Assembly (NCBI GenBank): GCA_963933885.1
Contig: CAWVWF010000022.1
Coordinates: forward strand, 1 to 25,204
Direction: 5' to 3'
DNA from: CAWVWF01 sp963933885
Lineage (GTDB): Bacteria > Bacteroidota > Bacteroidia > Flavobacteriales_C > GCA-002722245
DNA length: 25,204 nt
Shown in pieces: positions 1-8,724 of the stretch. Every line of letters begins with the position of its first letter. The stretch's first letter is position 1. The notes beneath the pieces are model-generated. The model was not told the origin of the DNA and searched no databases. It was given only the letters and a program-made list of their open reading frames with translations. The translations under genes were made by a program, and so were the position numbers.

Positions 1-157
1 CCAATGAGCTATAAATCAATGAAATACAATGTGACTTAAAGGGGTAACCCTAAAACTTAATTCAATAGAGACTTTTTCAAATACCAAATATGAATATAGA
101 AACGGTAGGACATATTATTTAAATTCAAAGTCAGTAATAACGAAGGCTGGATTATTT

Positions 158-364
158 ATGGGCAATGGACAATATATCATGTCAGATATAGCAACATGCT
201 CATCAAGTGATAAACTTGAGTTCCATGATAAAGACAACCAATATTCGATCGATTATTCCAACAAAGACCATTACGACTTAACGTCAAATGCAGCGCATAA
301 TAATACAAACTGCTTTATCAATAGAATAAACGATTACCAAGAATTTTATTCCCCTACGAACTAG
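158..364 (+). CDS. Doubtful small ORF, possibly the 3' remnant of a larger gene
   Basis: I do not recognise this product. The ATG at 158 opens 68 codons, but the same frame is stop-free back to position 35, giving about 109 codons with no ATG, GTG or TTG start before 158. That length is longer than expected by chance in such AT-rich DNA. Just upstream, frame 1 reads from an ATG at 4 to a TAA at 37-39, so joining the two frames near 33-40 would give one continuous reading. This suggests either a decayed or frameshifted gene whose 5' part lies outside the window, or a sequencing indel. The peptide is rich in Asn, Ser, Asp and Tyr and shows no signal peptide or membrane segment. It ends 18 nt before a strong terminator, which fits a genuine gene end. 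Whether it is expressed is unknown. Confidence 0.3.
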   Translation: MGNGQYIMSDIATCSSSDKLEFHDKDNQYSIDYSNKDHYDLTSNAAHNNTNCFINRINDYQEFYSPTN

Positions 365-382
365 TCTCTTACTTTATTCAAC

Positions 383-415
383 AAAAAAAGGCCTCGCATT
401 TGCGAGGCCTTTTTT
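383..415. terminator. Bidirectional intrinsic terminator downstream of dnaK
   Basis: The arms GGCCTCGCA (390-398) and TGCGAGGCC (401-409) pair perfectly and are flanked by an A-run (383-389) and a T-run (410-415). It therefore works on both strands: it ends dnaK transcription on the minus strand, 24 nt past its stop codon, and any transcript entering from the left on the plus strand. Confidence 0.9.
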
Positions 416-438
416 AATATTAATAAGTTGTTATAAAC

Positions 439-2337
439 TTACTTTACTTCTTCAAAGTCAACATCAGTTACCTCTGCATCTTCAGTAGCTTCACTTTGAG
501 GAGCTCCTTGCTCTGCTCCTGCCGCACCACCTTGTGCATATGCAGCTTGAATATCAGCTTGAATTCCTTCTAAAGCTTTATTTACATCTTCTGTTGAAGC
601 ATCAATTAAAGCGATTTCTTGAGAAGCATGTGCTGATTTTAATTTTTCAACAGCAGCCAATACTGGCTCCAATTTAGCTTCATCAATTTTACCTTTAATA
701 TCCTCTAATTGTTTTTCAACTTGGAATATTAAACTATCTGCTCCGTTGATTTTATCAACTTTTTCTTTTTCTTCTTTATCAGATTCAGCATGCTCTTCAG
801 CTTCACGCTTCATTCTTGCGATATCATCGTCAGATAATCCTGAAGAAGCCTCGATACGAATGTTTTGTTCTTTACCTGTTTTAAGCTCTTTTGCAGAAAC
901 ACTTAAAATACCGTTAGCATCAATATCAAAAGTTACCTCAATTTGAGCTTCACCTCTTCTCATTGCTGGAATACCATCTAAGTGGAATCTACCTAAAGAC
1001 TTGTTATCTTTAGCCATTGGACGCTCACCTTGAACGATGTTAATTTCTACTGAAGGCTGGTTATCAGAAGCAGTAGAATAAGTTTCCTTCTTGTTAGTTG
1101 GAATAGTTGTGTTTGCTTCAATCATCTTTGTAGCAACACCTCCCATAGTTTCAATTCCTAATGATAATGGAATTACATCTAATAAAAGTACATCTTTAAC
1201 GTCTCCGCTTAAAACTCCTCCTTGAATAGCTGCTCCAATTGCAACAACCTCATCAGGGTTAACTCCTTTAGATGGCTCTTTTCCGAAGAAAGCTTTTACT
1301 GCATCCTGAATAGCAGGAATACGAGTAGATCCTCCAACTAAAATAACCTCATCAATTTCACTTAATGATAATCCAGAATTTTTAAGCGCTGATTTACAAG
1401 GCTCAATTGTTCTTTTAATTAAACTATCTGCTAATTGTTCAAATTTAGCTCTTGTTAAAGATCTAACTAAGTGCTTTGGCACACCATCAACAGGCATGAT
1501 ATAAGGTAAATTGATTTCAGTAGTTGTTGAACTTGACAATTCAATCTTAGCTTTTTCAGCAGCTTCTTTTAATCTCTGAAGTGCCATTGGATCTTTTCTT
1601 AGATCTAAACCTTCATCGCTTTTAAACTCAGCAGCTAACCATTCGATAATTACTTGATCAAAGTCATCTCCTCCTAAGTGAGTATCTCCATCAGTTGCTT
1701 TTACTTCAAAAACACCATCTCCTAATTCTAGAATAGAAACATCATGAGTTCCTCCACCACAATCAAAAACAACGATATTTAAATCATTATCTTTCTTATC
1801 TAATCCGTAAGCTAAAGCAGCTGCAGTTGGTTCGTTAATAATTCTTCTAACTTTTAAACCTGCAATTTCTCCTGCTTCTTTAGTTGCTTGTCTTTGAGCA
1901 TCATTAAAATAAGCTGGAACAGTAATAACTGCTTCAGTTACATCAGTACCTAAGAAATCTTGAGCAGTCGCCTTCATTTTCTGAAGAATCATAGCCGAAA
2001 TTTCTTGTGGCGTATAGTTTCTGTCGTCAATCTTAACTCTTGGTGTATTGTTGTCTCCTTTAACTACTTCGTAAGGTACTTTATCAATATCTCCTACGAT
2101 CTGGTCGTAAGACGATCCCATAAATCTCTTTATAGAAGAAATTGTTTTTGTTGGGTTTGTAATCGCTTGACGCTTTGCTGGATCTCCAATCTTTCTCTCT
2201 CCTCCTTCTGTAAATGCTACTACAGATGGTGTAGTCCTCTTTCCTTCGCTATTTGCAATAACAACCGGCTCAGAACCTTCCATTACAGAAACACATGAAT
2301 TTGTTGTTCCTAAATCAATTCCAATAATCTTACTCAT
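439..2337 (-). CDS. dnaK: Molecular chaperone DnaK (Hsp70)
   Basis: ATP-dependent Hsp70 chaperone of 632 aa, the usual full length. The N-terminal actin-like ATPase begins with the phosphate-1 loop IGIDLGTTNS (residues 5-14). The phosphate-2 region is CGGGTHDV (193-200), where Cys and His replace the more common Leu and Phe; GTHD is, as far as I recall, common in Bacteroidota DnaK. The adenosine/hinge region VGGSTRIP follows, then the hydrophobic linker VLLLDVIPLSLG near residue 387, the beta-sandwich substrate domain, a helical lid, and an acidic C-terminus ending EEVK, which normally binds co-chaperones. It folds nascent and stress-damaged proteins in the cytoplasm with DnaJ and GrpE, neither of which is encoded here. 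The gene appears monocistronic: a terminator lies 24 nt downstream and the upstream neighbour is divergent. No CIRCE operator is visible in the leader. Confidence 0.98.
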   Translation of the reverse strand: MSKIIGIDLGTTNSCVSVMEGSEPVVIANSEGKRTTPSVVAFTEGGERKIGDPAKRQAITNPTKTISSIKRFMGSSYDQIVGDIDKVPYEVVKGDNNTPRVKIDDRNYTPQEISAMILQKMKATAQDFLGTDVTEAVITVPAYFNDAQRQATKEAGEIAGLKVRRIINEPTAAALAYGLDKKDNDLNIVVFDCGGGTHDVSILELGDGVFEVKATDGDTHLGGDDFDQVIIEWLAAEFKSDEGLDLRKDPMALQRLKEAAEKAKIELSSSTTTEINLPYIMPVDGVPKHLVRSLTRAKFEQLADSLIKRTIEPCKSALKNSGLSLSEIDEVILVGGSTRIPAIQDAVKAFFGKEPSKGVNPDEVVAIGAAIQGGVLSGDVKDVLLLDVIPLSLGIETMGGVATKMIEANTTIPTNKKETYSTASDNQPSVEINIVQGERPMAKDNKSLGRFHLDGIPAMRRGEAQIEVTFDIDANGILSVSAKELKTGKEQNIRIEASSGLSDDDIARMKREAEEHAESDKEEKEKVDKINGADSLIFQVEKQLEDIKGKIDEAKLEPVLAAVEKLKSAHASQEIALIDASTEDVNKALEGIQADIQAAYAQGGAAGAEQGAPQSEATEDAEVTDVDFEEVK

Positions 2338-2411
2338 AATAATTAAATTTATGTTGTACTTAAATTTTTCTAATTCAGGATGGCTAAGTCAATCCATGTG
2401 CCATTTGATAT

Positions 2412-2494
2412 TTACACGTTTTTCAGAGATAATCGTGTAATAATGACATGCAATGAAGTCATTTTCACAACTATGCTGTCACAAATTATGACAT
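2412..2494. promoter_or_regulatory. Inverted-repeat cluster between dnaK and a divergent gene
   Basis: The 241-nt gap between dnaK and the plus-strand gene at 2579 holds several small inverted repeats: TTACACG (2412-2418) with CGTGTAA (2434-2440), AATGAC (2442-2447) with GTCATT (2458-2463), and TGTCA with TGACA, spaced 7 nt, at about 2477-2493. The element TGACAT occurs twice. A regulator binding here could control dnaK, the divergent gene, or both. No consensus TAnnTTTG box could be placed for dnaK with confidence. Confidence 0.35.
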
Positions 2495-2578
2495 ACTTTC
2501 AGAATCAACATGGAATTTCTGAAACAAAACCGCATAATACAGATATACTTATTACTTTTACTTCAAAATATTTACGAT

Positions 2579-3823
2579 ATGAATAAAGTTATAGCCGTTT
2601 CCTTTTTTTTACTTTCATTAATATCCCTTCCTAGCTATGCTCAGCCATACGTTACTGGAGAAACAACTTCTAAAGTTTTCTCTGAAGACTTCTCCGATGT
2701 ATCTAAGAGTTTTCCAATAACAAGCAGTAAAGATCCTAAGTACTGGGGAACATATGGTGACGGGTATTATTTCATGGAAAGAAAAATAGAAAGACCAAGG
2801 GTTGTATTGGCAAACTTTAAAGGGACTTCTAAAGATTTTTACTTAAAAACAAAGATTCAATTAGGACCTGTAAAATCTAAATCTAGTACTGTTGGAATAT
2901 TATTCCTGACACAACTTGGTGGTAGAGGTGGATTTTTACTTGAAATAAATAAAAAGAAACAATTTAGAATTAAAGACATCGGAAGTAATACAACTATTAC
3001 TACTCAAGGTGAAGAAGGCTGGATAAAATCTAAATCTATTTTCGGTGTAAGACAAAATAATAAAGTAGAAATAAAAGCATTCCGAGGGAAGTTTGATATA
3101 TACTTTAACAACACCTATATATACTCATTTATAAACAAGACTTATAAAAAAGGAGCTTTTGGTGCTTACATTGGAGGTTTTTCAGAAGCTAAAATAATGT
3201 ACTTTAACGTATACTCTTTAGTAATACCAAACGCTCCAAAAGAAATCAACACCGACAATCTACTTGAAGAAATCACTTTATTAAAAGCGGAAAACGACAG
3301 TCTAAGAACAATAATTCTAACCGCAAAACATGGAGGAAAGAAGAGTAATAAGTCTGCAATCTCTGCAATCAAGATATTAGAAGATCAAGTTACATCTTCT
3401 AGAAATGAAAATTTACATATAAAGAAACTCTTGAAAGAATACGAAGCTATGGAGCCTTCAATAGATGCTAAAGAATCAGAGAAGGAGTCAACAGAAACGG
3501 TAACAAAGATAAATACGCTAACAAATGAACGAGACTCATTGAAAAACAGATGTGAAACTCTTGAAAAGGAAGTTGAATTTATGGCTACTCAAATTGAAGA
3601 AGTAAAAAACCATTTACAAAACAACTTAGCTTCAAAGAAAGAAGAAGCTAAAGAACCTGCAAAACCGTCCTTAGGTATCGGATCTCCTTCCGCTTCTGTA
3701 CCGTCAACTGAAGAAACTAAAAAAGAAGTGAAAACTGAAGAAAAAGCATCTCCTGTTTTACTACCTTTATCAGAACAGAAAATTCCAGTAAAAAAAGCTG
3801 TAAAAGGAGAATTTAAAGATTAA
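2579..3823 (+). CDS. Exported LamG/concanavalin-like domain protein with C-terminal coiled coil
   Basis: No specific function recognised. I chose the ATG at 2579 over the one at 2510 because it is followed directly by a classic Sec signal peptide (Lys at residue 3, hydrophobic core to about 18, cleavage near SYAQ at 19-22); the upstream start would bury this signal inside the protein. The result is 414 aa. Residues about 30-215 look like a beta-rich concanavalin/LamG or DUF1080-type fold, a sugar-binding or structural jelly roll, with no catalytic residues that I can identify. From about residue 225 to 345 there are heptad-like charged helices suggesting a coiled coil, followed by a Pro/Lys/Glu-rich low-complexity tail. 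The protein is probably periplasmic or surface exposed. It ends 4 nt before panB and so is likely cotranscribed with it, although no functional link is evident. Confidence 0.8.
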   Translation: MNKVIAVSFFLLSLISLPSYAQPYVTGETTSKVFSEDFSDVSKSFPITSSKDPKYWGTYGDGYYFMERKIERPRVVLANFKGTSKDFYLKTKIQLGPVKSKSSTVGILFLTQLGGRGGFLLEINKKKQFRIKDIGSNTTITTQGEEGWIKSKSIFGVRQNNKVEIKAFRGKFDIYFNNTYIYSFINKTYKKGAFGAYIGGFSEAKIMYFNVYSLVIPNAPKEINTDNLLEEITLLKAENDSLRTIILTAKHGGKKSNKSAISAIKILEDQVTSSRNENLHIKKLLKEYEAMEPSIDAKESEKESTETVTKINTLTNERDSLKNRCETLEKEVEFMATQIEEVKNHLQNNLASKKEEAKEPAKPSLGIGSPSASVPSTEETKKEVKTEEKASPVLLPLSEQKIPVKKAVKGEFKD

Positions 3824-3827
3824 AACA

Positions 3828-4646
3828 ATGTCGGTTCATTTTCAAGATAAAAAACGAGTAACAACAAAAACGCTTCATGACATGAAGCAGGCTCAACATA
3901 AAATATCTATGCTTACTGCATATGATTATACAATGGCTAAGATTATTGACGCAGGTGGTGCTGATGTTATCTTAGTTGGTGATTCTGCCAGTAACGTTAT
4001 GGCAGGTCATGAAACAACGCTGCCTATTACATTAGATCAAATGATTTATCATGCTGCTTCTGTTGTTAGGGGAGCTAAAAGAGCATTAATTGTTTGTGAT
4101 CTTCCATTTGGAACTTATCAAGGAAATACGAAAGAAGGTTTAAACTCATCTATTAGAATGATGAAAGAAACTGGAGCTCATGCTGTAAAGCTTGAAGGTG
4201 GAGATGAAGTTGTAGATTCAATAAAAAGAATACTTACTGCAGGAATCCCAGTAATGGGACACCTAGGTTTAACACCACAGAGTATATATAAATTCGGTAG
4301 CTATACAGTAAGAGCTAAAGAAGAGGAAGAAGCTGACAAGTTAAAGGCTGATGCTAAAGCGCTTGAAGAAGCAGGAGTATTTGCTGTGGTTTTAGAAAAA
4401 GTTCCCGCAAAATTAGCTACAGAGATATCTAAAATGCTTACTATTCCGGTAATAGGAATTGGAGCTGGAAATGGTTGTGATGGTCAAGTCTTAGTCTCAC
4501 ATGACATGTTTGGTATGACGCATGAATTCAGTCCACGTTTTCTACGTAGATACTTGAACTTATATGACGATATGACAAATGCTGTAAATCGTTATTGTAA
4601 CGATGTTCAAATTGGTGATTTCCCTAACGAAAAAGAACAATACTAG
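3828..4646 (+). CDS. panB: 3-methyl-2-oxobutanoate hydroxymethyltransferase PanB
   Basis: First committed enzyme of pantothenate (coenzyme A precursor) synthesis: it transfers a hydroxymethyl group from 5,10-methylene-tetrahydrofolate to 2-oxoisovalerate, giving ketopantoate (EC 2.1.2.11). At 272 aa it has the normal length. Family hallmarks run in order: LTAYDYTMAKIIDAGGAD near the N-terminus, the metal-binding VGDSASNVMAGHETTLPIT, DLPFGTYQ, KLEGG, GIPVMGHLGLTPQS, the catalytic Glu in VLEKVP, and IPVIGIGAGNGCDGQVLVSHD. It is a cytoplasmic TIM-barrel protein. It lies 4 nt after the exported LamG-like gene and 1 nt before the pseudouridine synthase, so all three are probably one transcript. 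panC and panD are not in this window, so the pathway is dispersed. Confidence 0.98.
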   Translation: MSVHFQDKKRVTTKTLHDMKQAQHKISMLTAYDYTMAKIIDAGGADVILVGDSASNVMAGHETTLPITLDQMIYHAASVVRGAKRALIVCDLPFGTYQGNTKEGLNSSIRMMKETGAHAVKLEGGDEVVDSIKRILTAGIPVMGHLGLTPQSIYKFGSYTVRAKEEEEADKLKADAKALEEAGVFAVVLEKVPAKLATEISKMLTIPVIGIGAGNGCDGQVLVSHDMFGMTHEFSPRFLRRYLNLYDDMTNAVNRYCNDVQIGDFPNEKEQY

Positions 4647-4647
4647 T

Positions 4648-5301
4648 ATGATTGAAGTTCTTTACGAAGACAATCACTTAGTGATTGTTAACAAACGCCC
4701 AGGTGATATTACTCAAGGTGACAAAACCAAAGACAAGCCACTTTCCGATAAGGTTAAAGCGTATATTAAAGACAAGTACAATAAACCGGGAGATGTATTT
4801 CTTGGTACAATTCATCGTTTGGATCGGCCAGTAAGCGGAGCCATAGTTTTTGCTAAAACAAGTAAAGCATTAACTAGAATGAATAAAATGTTTCAAGATA
4901 AAACTATACAGAAAACATATTGGGCACTTTGCTCTGATGAACCCGAAGAAAAATCTGGAAAGCTCATCCATTACCTTGTAAAAGACACGGTAAAGAATAA
5001 GACTAAAGCACACGACACCGAAGTAAAAAACAGTAAAAAGGCTGAACTCACTTATCGATTCGTAAAGTTCAAAAACGGAAAAGCTCTTGTTGAAGTAACA
5101 CCATTAACAGGACGACCACATCAAATAAGGGTTCAATTGTCTTCAATGGGATGCATTATTAAAGGAGACTTGAAATATGGAGCCATGCTTCCAAATTCTG
5201 ATAAATCTATTTGTTTGCACTCAAGAAAAGTTGAATTCATTCATCCGGTTAGCAACGAAAAAATCTCAGTAACAGCTCCACTACCTACTAAAAACTGGTA
5301 A
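4648..5301 (+). CDS. RluA-family pseudouridine synthase, without S4 domain
   Basis: Isomerises specific uridines to pseudouridine in rRNA or tRNA; the exact target cannot be read from sequence. I chose the ATG at 4648, 1 nt after the panB stop, because the protein then begins with the typical RluA opening IEVLYEDNHLVIVNKRPG; an earlier ATG at 4603 would overlap panB and add 15 unlikely residues. It is 217 aa long. The catalytic motif HRLDRPVSG (residues 56-64) contains the nucleophile Asp59, and GRPHQIRVQL forms the later RNA/uridine-binding block. There is no N-terminal S4 RNA-binding domain, so it resembles the short RluA/TruC-like group rather than RluB, RluC or RluD. It is translationally adjacent to panB in one operon. 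No convincing hairpin terminator follows; only a T-rich tract precedes the mfd promoter. Confidence 0.93.
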   Translation: MIEVLYEDNHLVIVNKRPGDITQGDKTKDKPLSDKVKAYIKDKYNKPGDVFLGTIHRLDRPVSGAIVFAKTSKALTRMNKMFQDKTIQKTYWALCSDEPEEKSGKLIHYLVKDTVKNKTKAHDTEVKNSKKAELTYRFVKFKNGKALVEVTPLTGRPHQIRVQLSSMGCIIKGDLKYGAMLPNSDKSICLHSRKVEFIHPVSNEKISVTAPLPTKNW

Positions 5302-5320
5302 ACATCTTTTCTTTTTTTAA

Positions 5321-5354
5321 TTGAGGCTTTTTATTCCATAATATTTTATTTTTG
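5321..5354 (+). promoter_or_regulatory. mfd promoter, Bacteroidota type
   Basis: A -33 TTG (5321-5323) and a -7 box TATTTTTG (5347-5354, perfect TAnnTTTG) are separated by 23 nt. The -7 box ends 4 nt before the mfd ATG, so the transcript should begin at or next to the start codon, giving a leaderless or nearly leaderless mRNA. Confidence 0.6.
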
Positions 5355-5358
5355 TAAT

Positions 5359-8300
5359 ATGGATGCAAAGAATTGGTTACCTGATTTCGAAACAAATCAA
5401 GGATACATAAAACTAAAGGCTGGGTTAGAAGGGAATACAAAACTTCATATTAAAGGAAATAAAGGTTCCTTTTTACAGGTTTTAATTGCAACACTTCAGT
5501 TAGACAATCCTCAGAAACAATTAATTATAGCTAACGATCAAGAGGAAGCTGCATACATATATAATGACATTCAGAATTTACTAGGTGAAACCAAAGCGCT
5601 TTACTATCCAGAAAGTGCAAAGGGTGCTTATCAAACGGAGAAGACTCAAAATGCCAATATTATTCAGAGAGCTGAGGTTCTAACGGAATTAAATAACTCT
5701 AAAAAGAAAATTATAGTTTCTTACCCAGAAGCGCTTCTTGAGAAAGTAGTAACTAAAAAAGAATTACAAAAAAATAGCTTAAAAGTTCAAGTTGGAGATA
5801 GTCTTTCAATGGAATTTTTAATTGATTTACTTTTCGAGTATGAATTTAATAAAGAACAATTTGTAATTGCTCCTGGTCAATTTGCAGTTCGTGGTGGATT
5901 AATAGACATATGGTCATATTCAAATGACAAGCCTTTCAGAGTTGACTTTTTTGGAGATGATATAGATTCAATAAGATCTTTCGAACCAGCTGATCAGCTA
6001 TCCATTAATAATTTTAATCACATAAATATAATACCCAATATTCAAGAAAAAATTCTAAATGAATCACAAACTTCATTTTTAGAATTTCTAGGATTAGATA
6101 CTACTGTATGGGTTAAGAATGTACAATTCACGCTTGATAGAATTGGAAAAGCATACCAGAAAGCAGTTGATGCTTGGAGCAGAATTGAAGAAAACACAAC
6201 TCAACTCCCACCTCATCAACTTTTTGTAAACAATACTGAATTTGCTAAAACGTTAGAAGGAATTAAAACAGTAGAGTTTGAAGCAAATGCATTTTACAAG
6301 GATTCTGAAACAATAACATTCAATACTTCACCTCAACCAAATTTCAATAAGAATTTCGAGTTACTAATTAAAGACATTAAATCCAACCTTAAGAATGGAT
6401 ATGAGGTCTCAATTATAAGCGAGAATGCGAAACAAATAGAACGAATTCACGCTATATTTAATGACTTCGAAGTTAAAGGTGAACAGATAGGAAATAATTT
6501 AAATTTCCAACCGAGATACTTCACACTTCACGAAGGTTTTATTGATCACGATAATAAAATTGTATGTTATACAGATCATCAAATTTTTGATAGATACCAC
6601 AGGTTTAGATTAAAAGATTCTTTCAGAAAAAGTAATCAAGAGATAACAATGCAAGAGTTAACTGGTCTTCAAAAAGGAGATTATGTTACTCATATAGACT
6701 ATGGTATTGGAGTTTTTGATGGAATGGAAGCTGTTGAACAAGGCGGTAAAAAAACTGAATCAATAAGATTAATCTACAAAGACAGAGACGTTCTATATGT
6801 AAACATTCAATCTCTTCATAGGATTGCTAAGTACTCTGGAAAGGAAGGTAAAGAACCAAAACTAAATAAGCTTGGAACAACAACTTGGAAAGTAAAGAAA
6901 GCAAGTACTAAGAAAAAAATCAAGCAAATCGCTTATGATTTAATAAAGGTTTACGCTAAAAGAAAAGTTGCTAAAGGCTTTGAATTCAGTCCAGATTCAT
7001 ATCTTCAGAACGAACTAGAAGCTTCATTTATGTTTGAAGACACTCCTGATCAGGTTACAACAACTACAGCCGTAAAGCAGGATATGGAAAAAGCATTTCC
7101 AATGGACAGACTTGTTTGTGGTGATGTTGGTTTTGGAAAAACAGAAATCGCAATAAGAGCAGCTTTTAAAGCTGCTACAGATGGAAAACAAGTGGCTATT
7201 CTAGTACCCACAACAATATTAGCTTTCCAGCATTTCAAAACATTTACAGAAAGGTTAAAAGACTTTCCTGTTACCGTTGATTATATTAATAGGTTTAGAA
7301 CACCTAAACAAACTAAAGAAATTCTTAAAAATTTAGAAGACGGTAAAATTGATATATTAATCGGAACCCACCGTTTAGTTGGAAAAGACATTAAATACAA
7401 AGATCTAGGTTTATTCATTATAGATGAAGAGCAAAAATTTGGAGTTTCTATAAAAGACAAGATAAAGTCTATCAAATCCAATATCGACACACTTACTTTA
7501 ACAGCTACACCAATTCCTAGAACCTTACAATTCTCTCTACTTGGAGCGAGAGATTTAAGCGTTATAAATACACCACCACCTAACAGACATCCTGTCGATA
7601 CAATTACTACAGGTTTTAATGAGGAGGTTATCAGAGACGCTTTAGTGTATGAATTATCACGAGGAGGACAAGCTTTCTTTATCCACAATAGAGTTGAAAA
7701 CATAAAAGAAGTTGCTGGAACATTGAATCGTTTAGTACCTGATGCAAAAGTATGTGTTGGTCATGGACAGATGGATGGTAAGCAGCTTGAAAAAGTAATG
7801 ATGGATTTCATGCATGGTGATTATGACATACTAGTTGCTACAACAATTATCGAATCAGGCTTAGATATTCCTAATGCGAATACAATATTTATAAATCAAG
7901 CTCAAAACTTTGGGCTTAGTGATCTTCATCAAATGAGAGGAAGGGTTGGACGTTCAAATAAAAAAGCATTTTGTTATTTGTTAGCACCTCCGTTAAGTTC
8001 TTTAAATGATGAATCAAGAAAAAGACTGAGAGCTATTGAAGAATTTAGTGACTTAGGAAGTGGATTCAATATTTCGATGAGAGATTTAGATATAAGAGGT
8101 GCTGGAGATCTTCTTGGAGCTGAACAAAGTGGATTCATTTCAGACATAGGATATGATACTTATCAAAAAATTCTAGATGAAACGATTCAAGAATTAAAAG
8201 AAGGTGAATTCAAAGAACTTTATGCCGATGAATTTAAAGAGGAGAATAGAGTCTTTGTAAAAGACTGCTCTATTGAAACTGATATTGAGATCTTAATACC

Positions 8301-8724
8301 TACTTTTTATGTAAATGCAGTTGATGAAAGACTGAAACTATACAAGGCTCTTAATGATGTTAAAAATGAAGATGAATTACTCATTTACGTTAAGAATCTA
8401 ATTGATCGATTTGGTGAATTACCGGAGGCTACAGAGGAGCTAATTAATACGATGAGATTGAAGTGGATTGCTCAAGATATCGGACTAGAAAAGCTCTACT
8501 TAAAGAACGGAAGTTTAAGAGGTTATTTTGTTGCAAACCCTCAAAGTGAGTATTATCAGTCAGACAAATTCGGTAAAATACTAATGTACGTTCAGAAGAA
8601 CATGAAGACCTGTAAAATGAAAGAAATAAAAGGGAAACTTACTATTTCATACCAAAACGTAAAGTCTATTAATCAAGCAAAATCTACTCTTTTAAAACTA
8701 AAAGATACGATTCATATTTCGTAA
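5359..8724 (+). CDS. mfd: Transcription-repair coupling factor Mfd
   Basis: An ATP-driven DNA translocase that removes RNA polymerase stalled at lesions and recruits UvrA for nucleotide excision repair. At 1,121 aa it is full length. The N-terminal third resembles the UvrB-like module (for example APGQFAVRGGLIDIWSY). It is followed by the CarD-like RNA-polymerase interaction domain, beginning LQKGDYVTHIDYGIGVF. Next come the two RecG-like motor lobes: Walker A GDVGFGKT (588-595), the Walker B/DEEQ box (689-692), TATPIPRTLQ, and motifs V/VI around GLDIPNANTIF and HQMRGRVGR. The C-terminal domain, which normally masks the UvrA-binding surface, is present. It is expressed from its own promoter immediately upstream. 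Its last 27 nt overlap the 3' end of the convergent acyltransferase gene. Confidence 0.98.
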   Translation: MDAKNWLPDFETNQGYIKLKAGLEGNTKLHIKGNKGSFLQVLIATLQLDNPQKQLIIANDQEEAAYIYNDIQNLLGETKALYYPESAKGAYQTEKTQNANIIQRAEVLTELNNSKKKIIVSYPEALLEKVVTKKELQKNSLKVQVGDSLSMEFLIDLLFEYEFNKEQFVIAPGQFAVRGGLIDIWSYSNDKPFRVDFFGDDIDSIRSFEPADQLSINNFNHINIIPNIQEKILNESQTSFLEFLGLDTTVWVKNVQFTLDRIGKAYQKAVDAWSRIEENTTQLPPHQLFVNNTEFAKTLEGIKTVEFEANAFYKDSETITFNTSPQPNFNKNFELLIKDIKSNLKNGYEVSIISENAKQIERIHAIFNDFEVKGEQIGNNLNFQPRYFTLHEGFIDHDNKIVCYTDHQIFDRYHRFRLKDSFRKSNQEITMQELTGLQKGDYVTHIDYGIGVFDGMEAVEQGGKKTESIRLIYKDRDVLYVNIQSLHRIAKYSGKEGKEPKLNKLGTTTWKVKKASTKKKIKQIAYDLIKVYAKRKVAKGFEFSPDSYLQNELEASFMFEDTPDQVTTTTAVKQDMEKAFPMDRLVCGDVGFGKTEIAIRAAFKAATDGKQVAILVPTTILAFQHFKTFTERLKDFPVTVDYINRFRTPKQTKEILKNLEDGKIDILIGTHRLVGKDIKYKDLGLFIIDEEQKFGVSIKDKIKSIKSNIDTLTLTATPIPRTLQFSLLGARDLSVINTPPPNRHPVDTITTGFNEEVIRDALVYELSRGGQAFFIHNRVENIKEVAGTLNRLVPDAKVCVGHGQMDGKQLEKVMMDFMHGDYDILVATTIIESGLDIPNANTIFINQAQNFGLSDLHQMRGRVGRSNKKAFCYLLAPPLSSLNDESRKRLRAIEEFSDLGSGFNISMRDLDIRGAGDLLGAEQSGFISDIGYDTYQKILDETIQELKEGEFKELYADEFKEENRVFVKDCSIETDIEILIPTFYVNAVDERLKLYKALNDVKNEDELLIYVKNLIDRFGELPEATEELINTMRLKWIAQDIGLEKLYLKNGSLRGYFVANPQSEYYQSDKFGKILMYVQKNMKTCKMKEIKGKLTISYQNVKSINQAKSTLLKLKDTIHIS

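Noticed and set aside
193..200. Thought that the DnaK Cys/His substitutions in the phosphate loop (residues 193-200 of the protein, coding about 1738-1761) are abnormal
   Set aside because: From memory, GTHDVSILELGDGVFEV is common in Flavobacteriia DnaK; the catalytic Thr and Asp are kept.
746..2298. Plus-strand ORFs opposite dnaK (746-946 and 1960-2298)
   Set aside because: They lie entirely within a clear dnaK coding region, their products are low-complexity Ser/Cys/Arg-rich, and they have no promoter; they are antisense shadows.
2338..2578. CIRCE (HrcA) operator upstream of dnaK
   Set aside because: No TTAGCACTC-N9-GAGTGCTAA or close variant is present.
7050..7703. Minus-strand ORFs opposite mfd (7050-7238 and 7281-7703, up to 140 aa)
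   Set aside because: They are mirror frames of the conserved helicase domain with no recognisable product.
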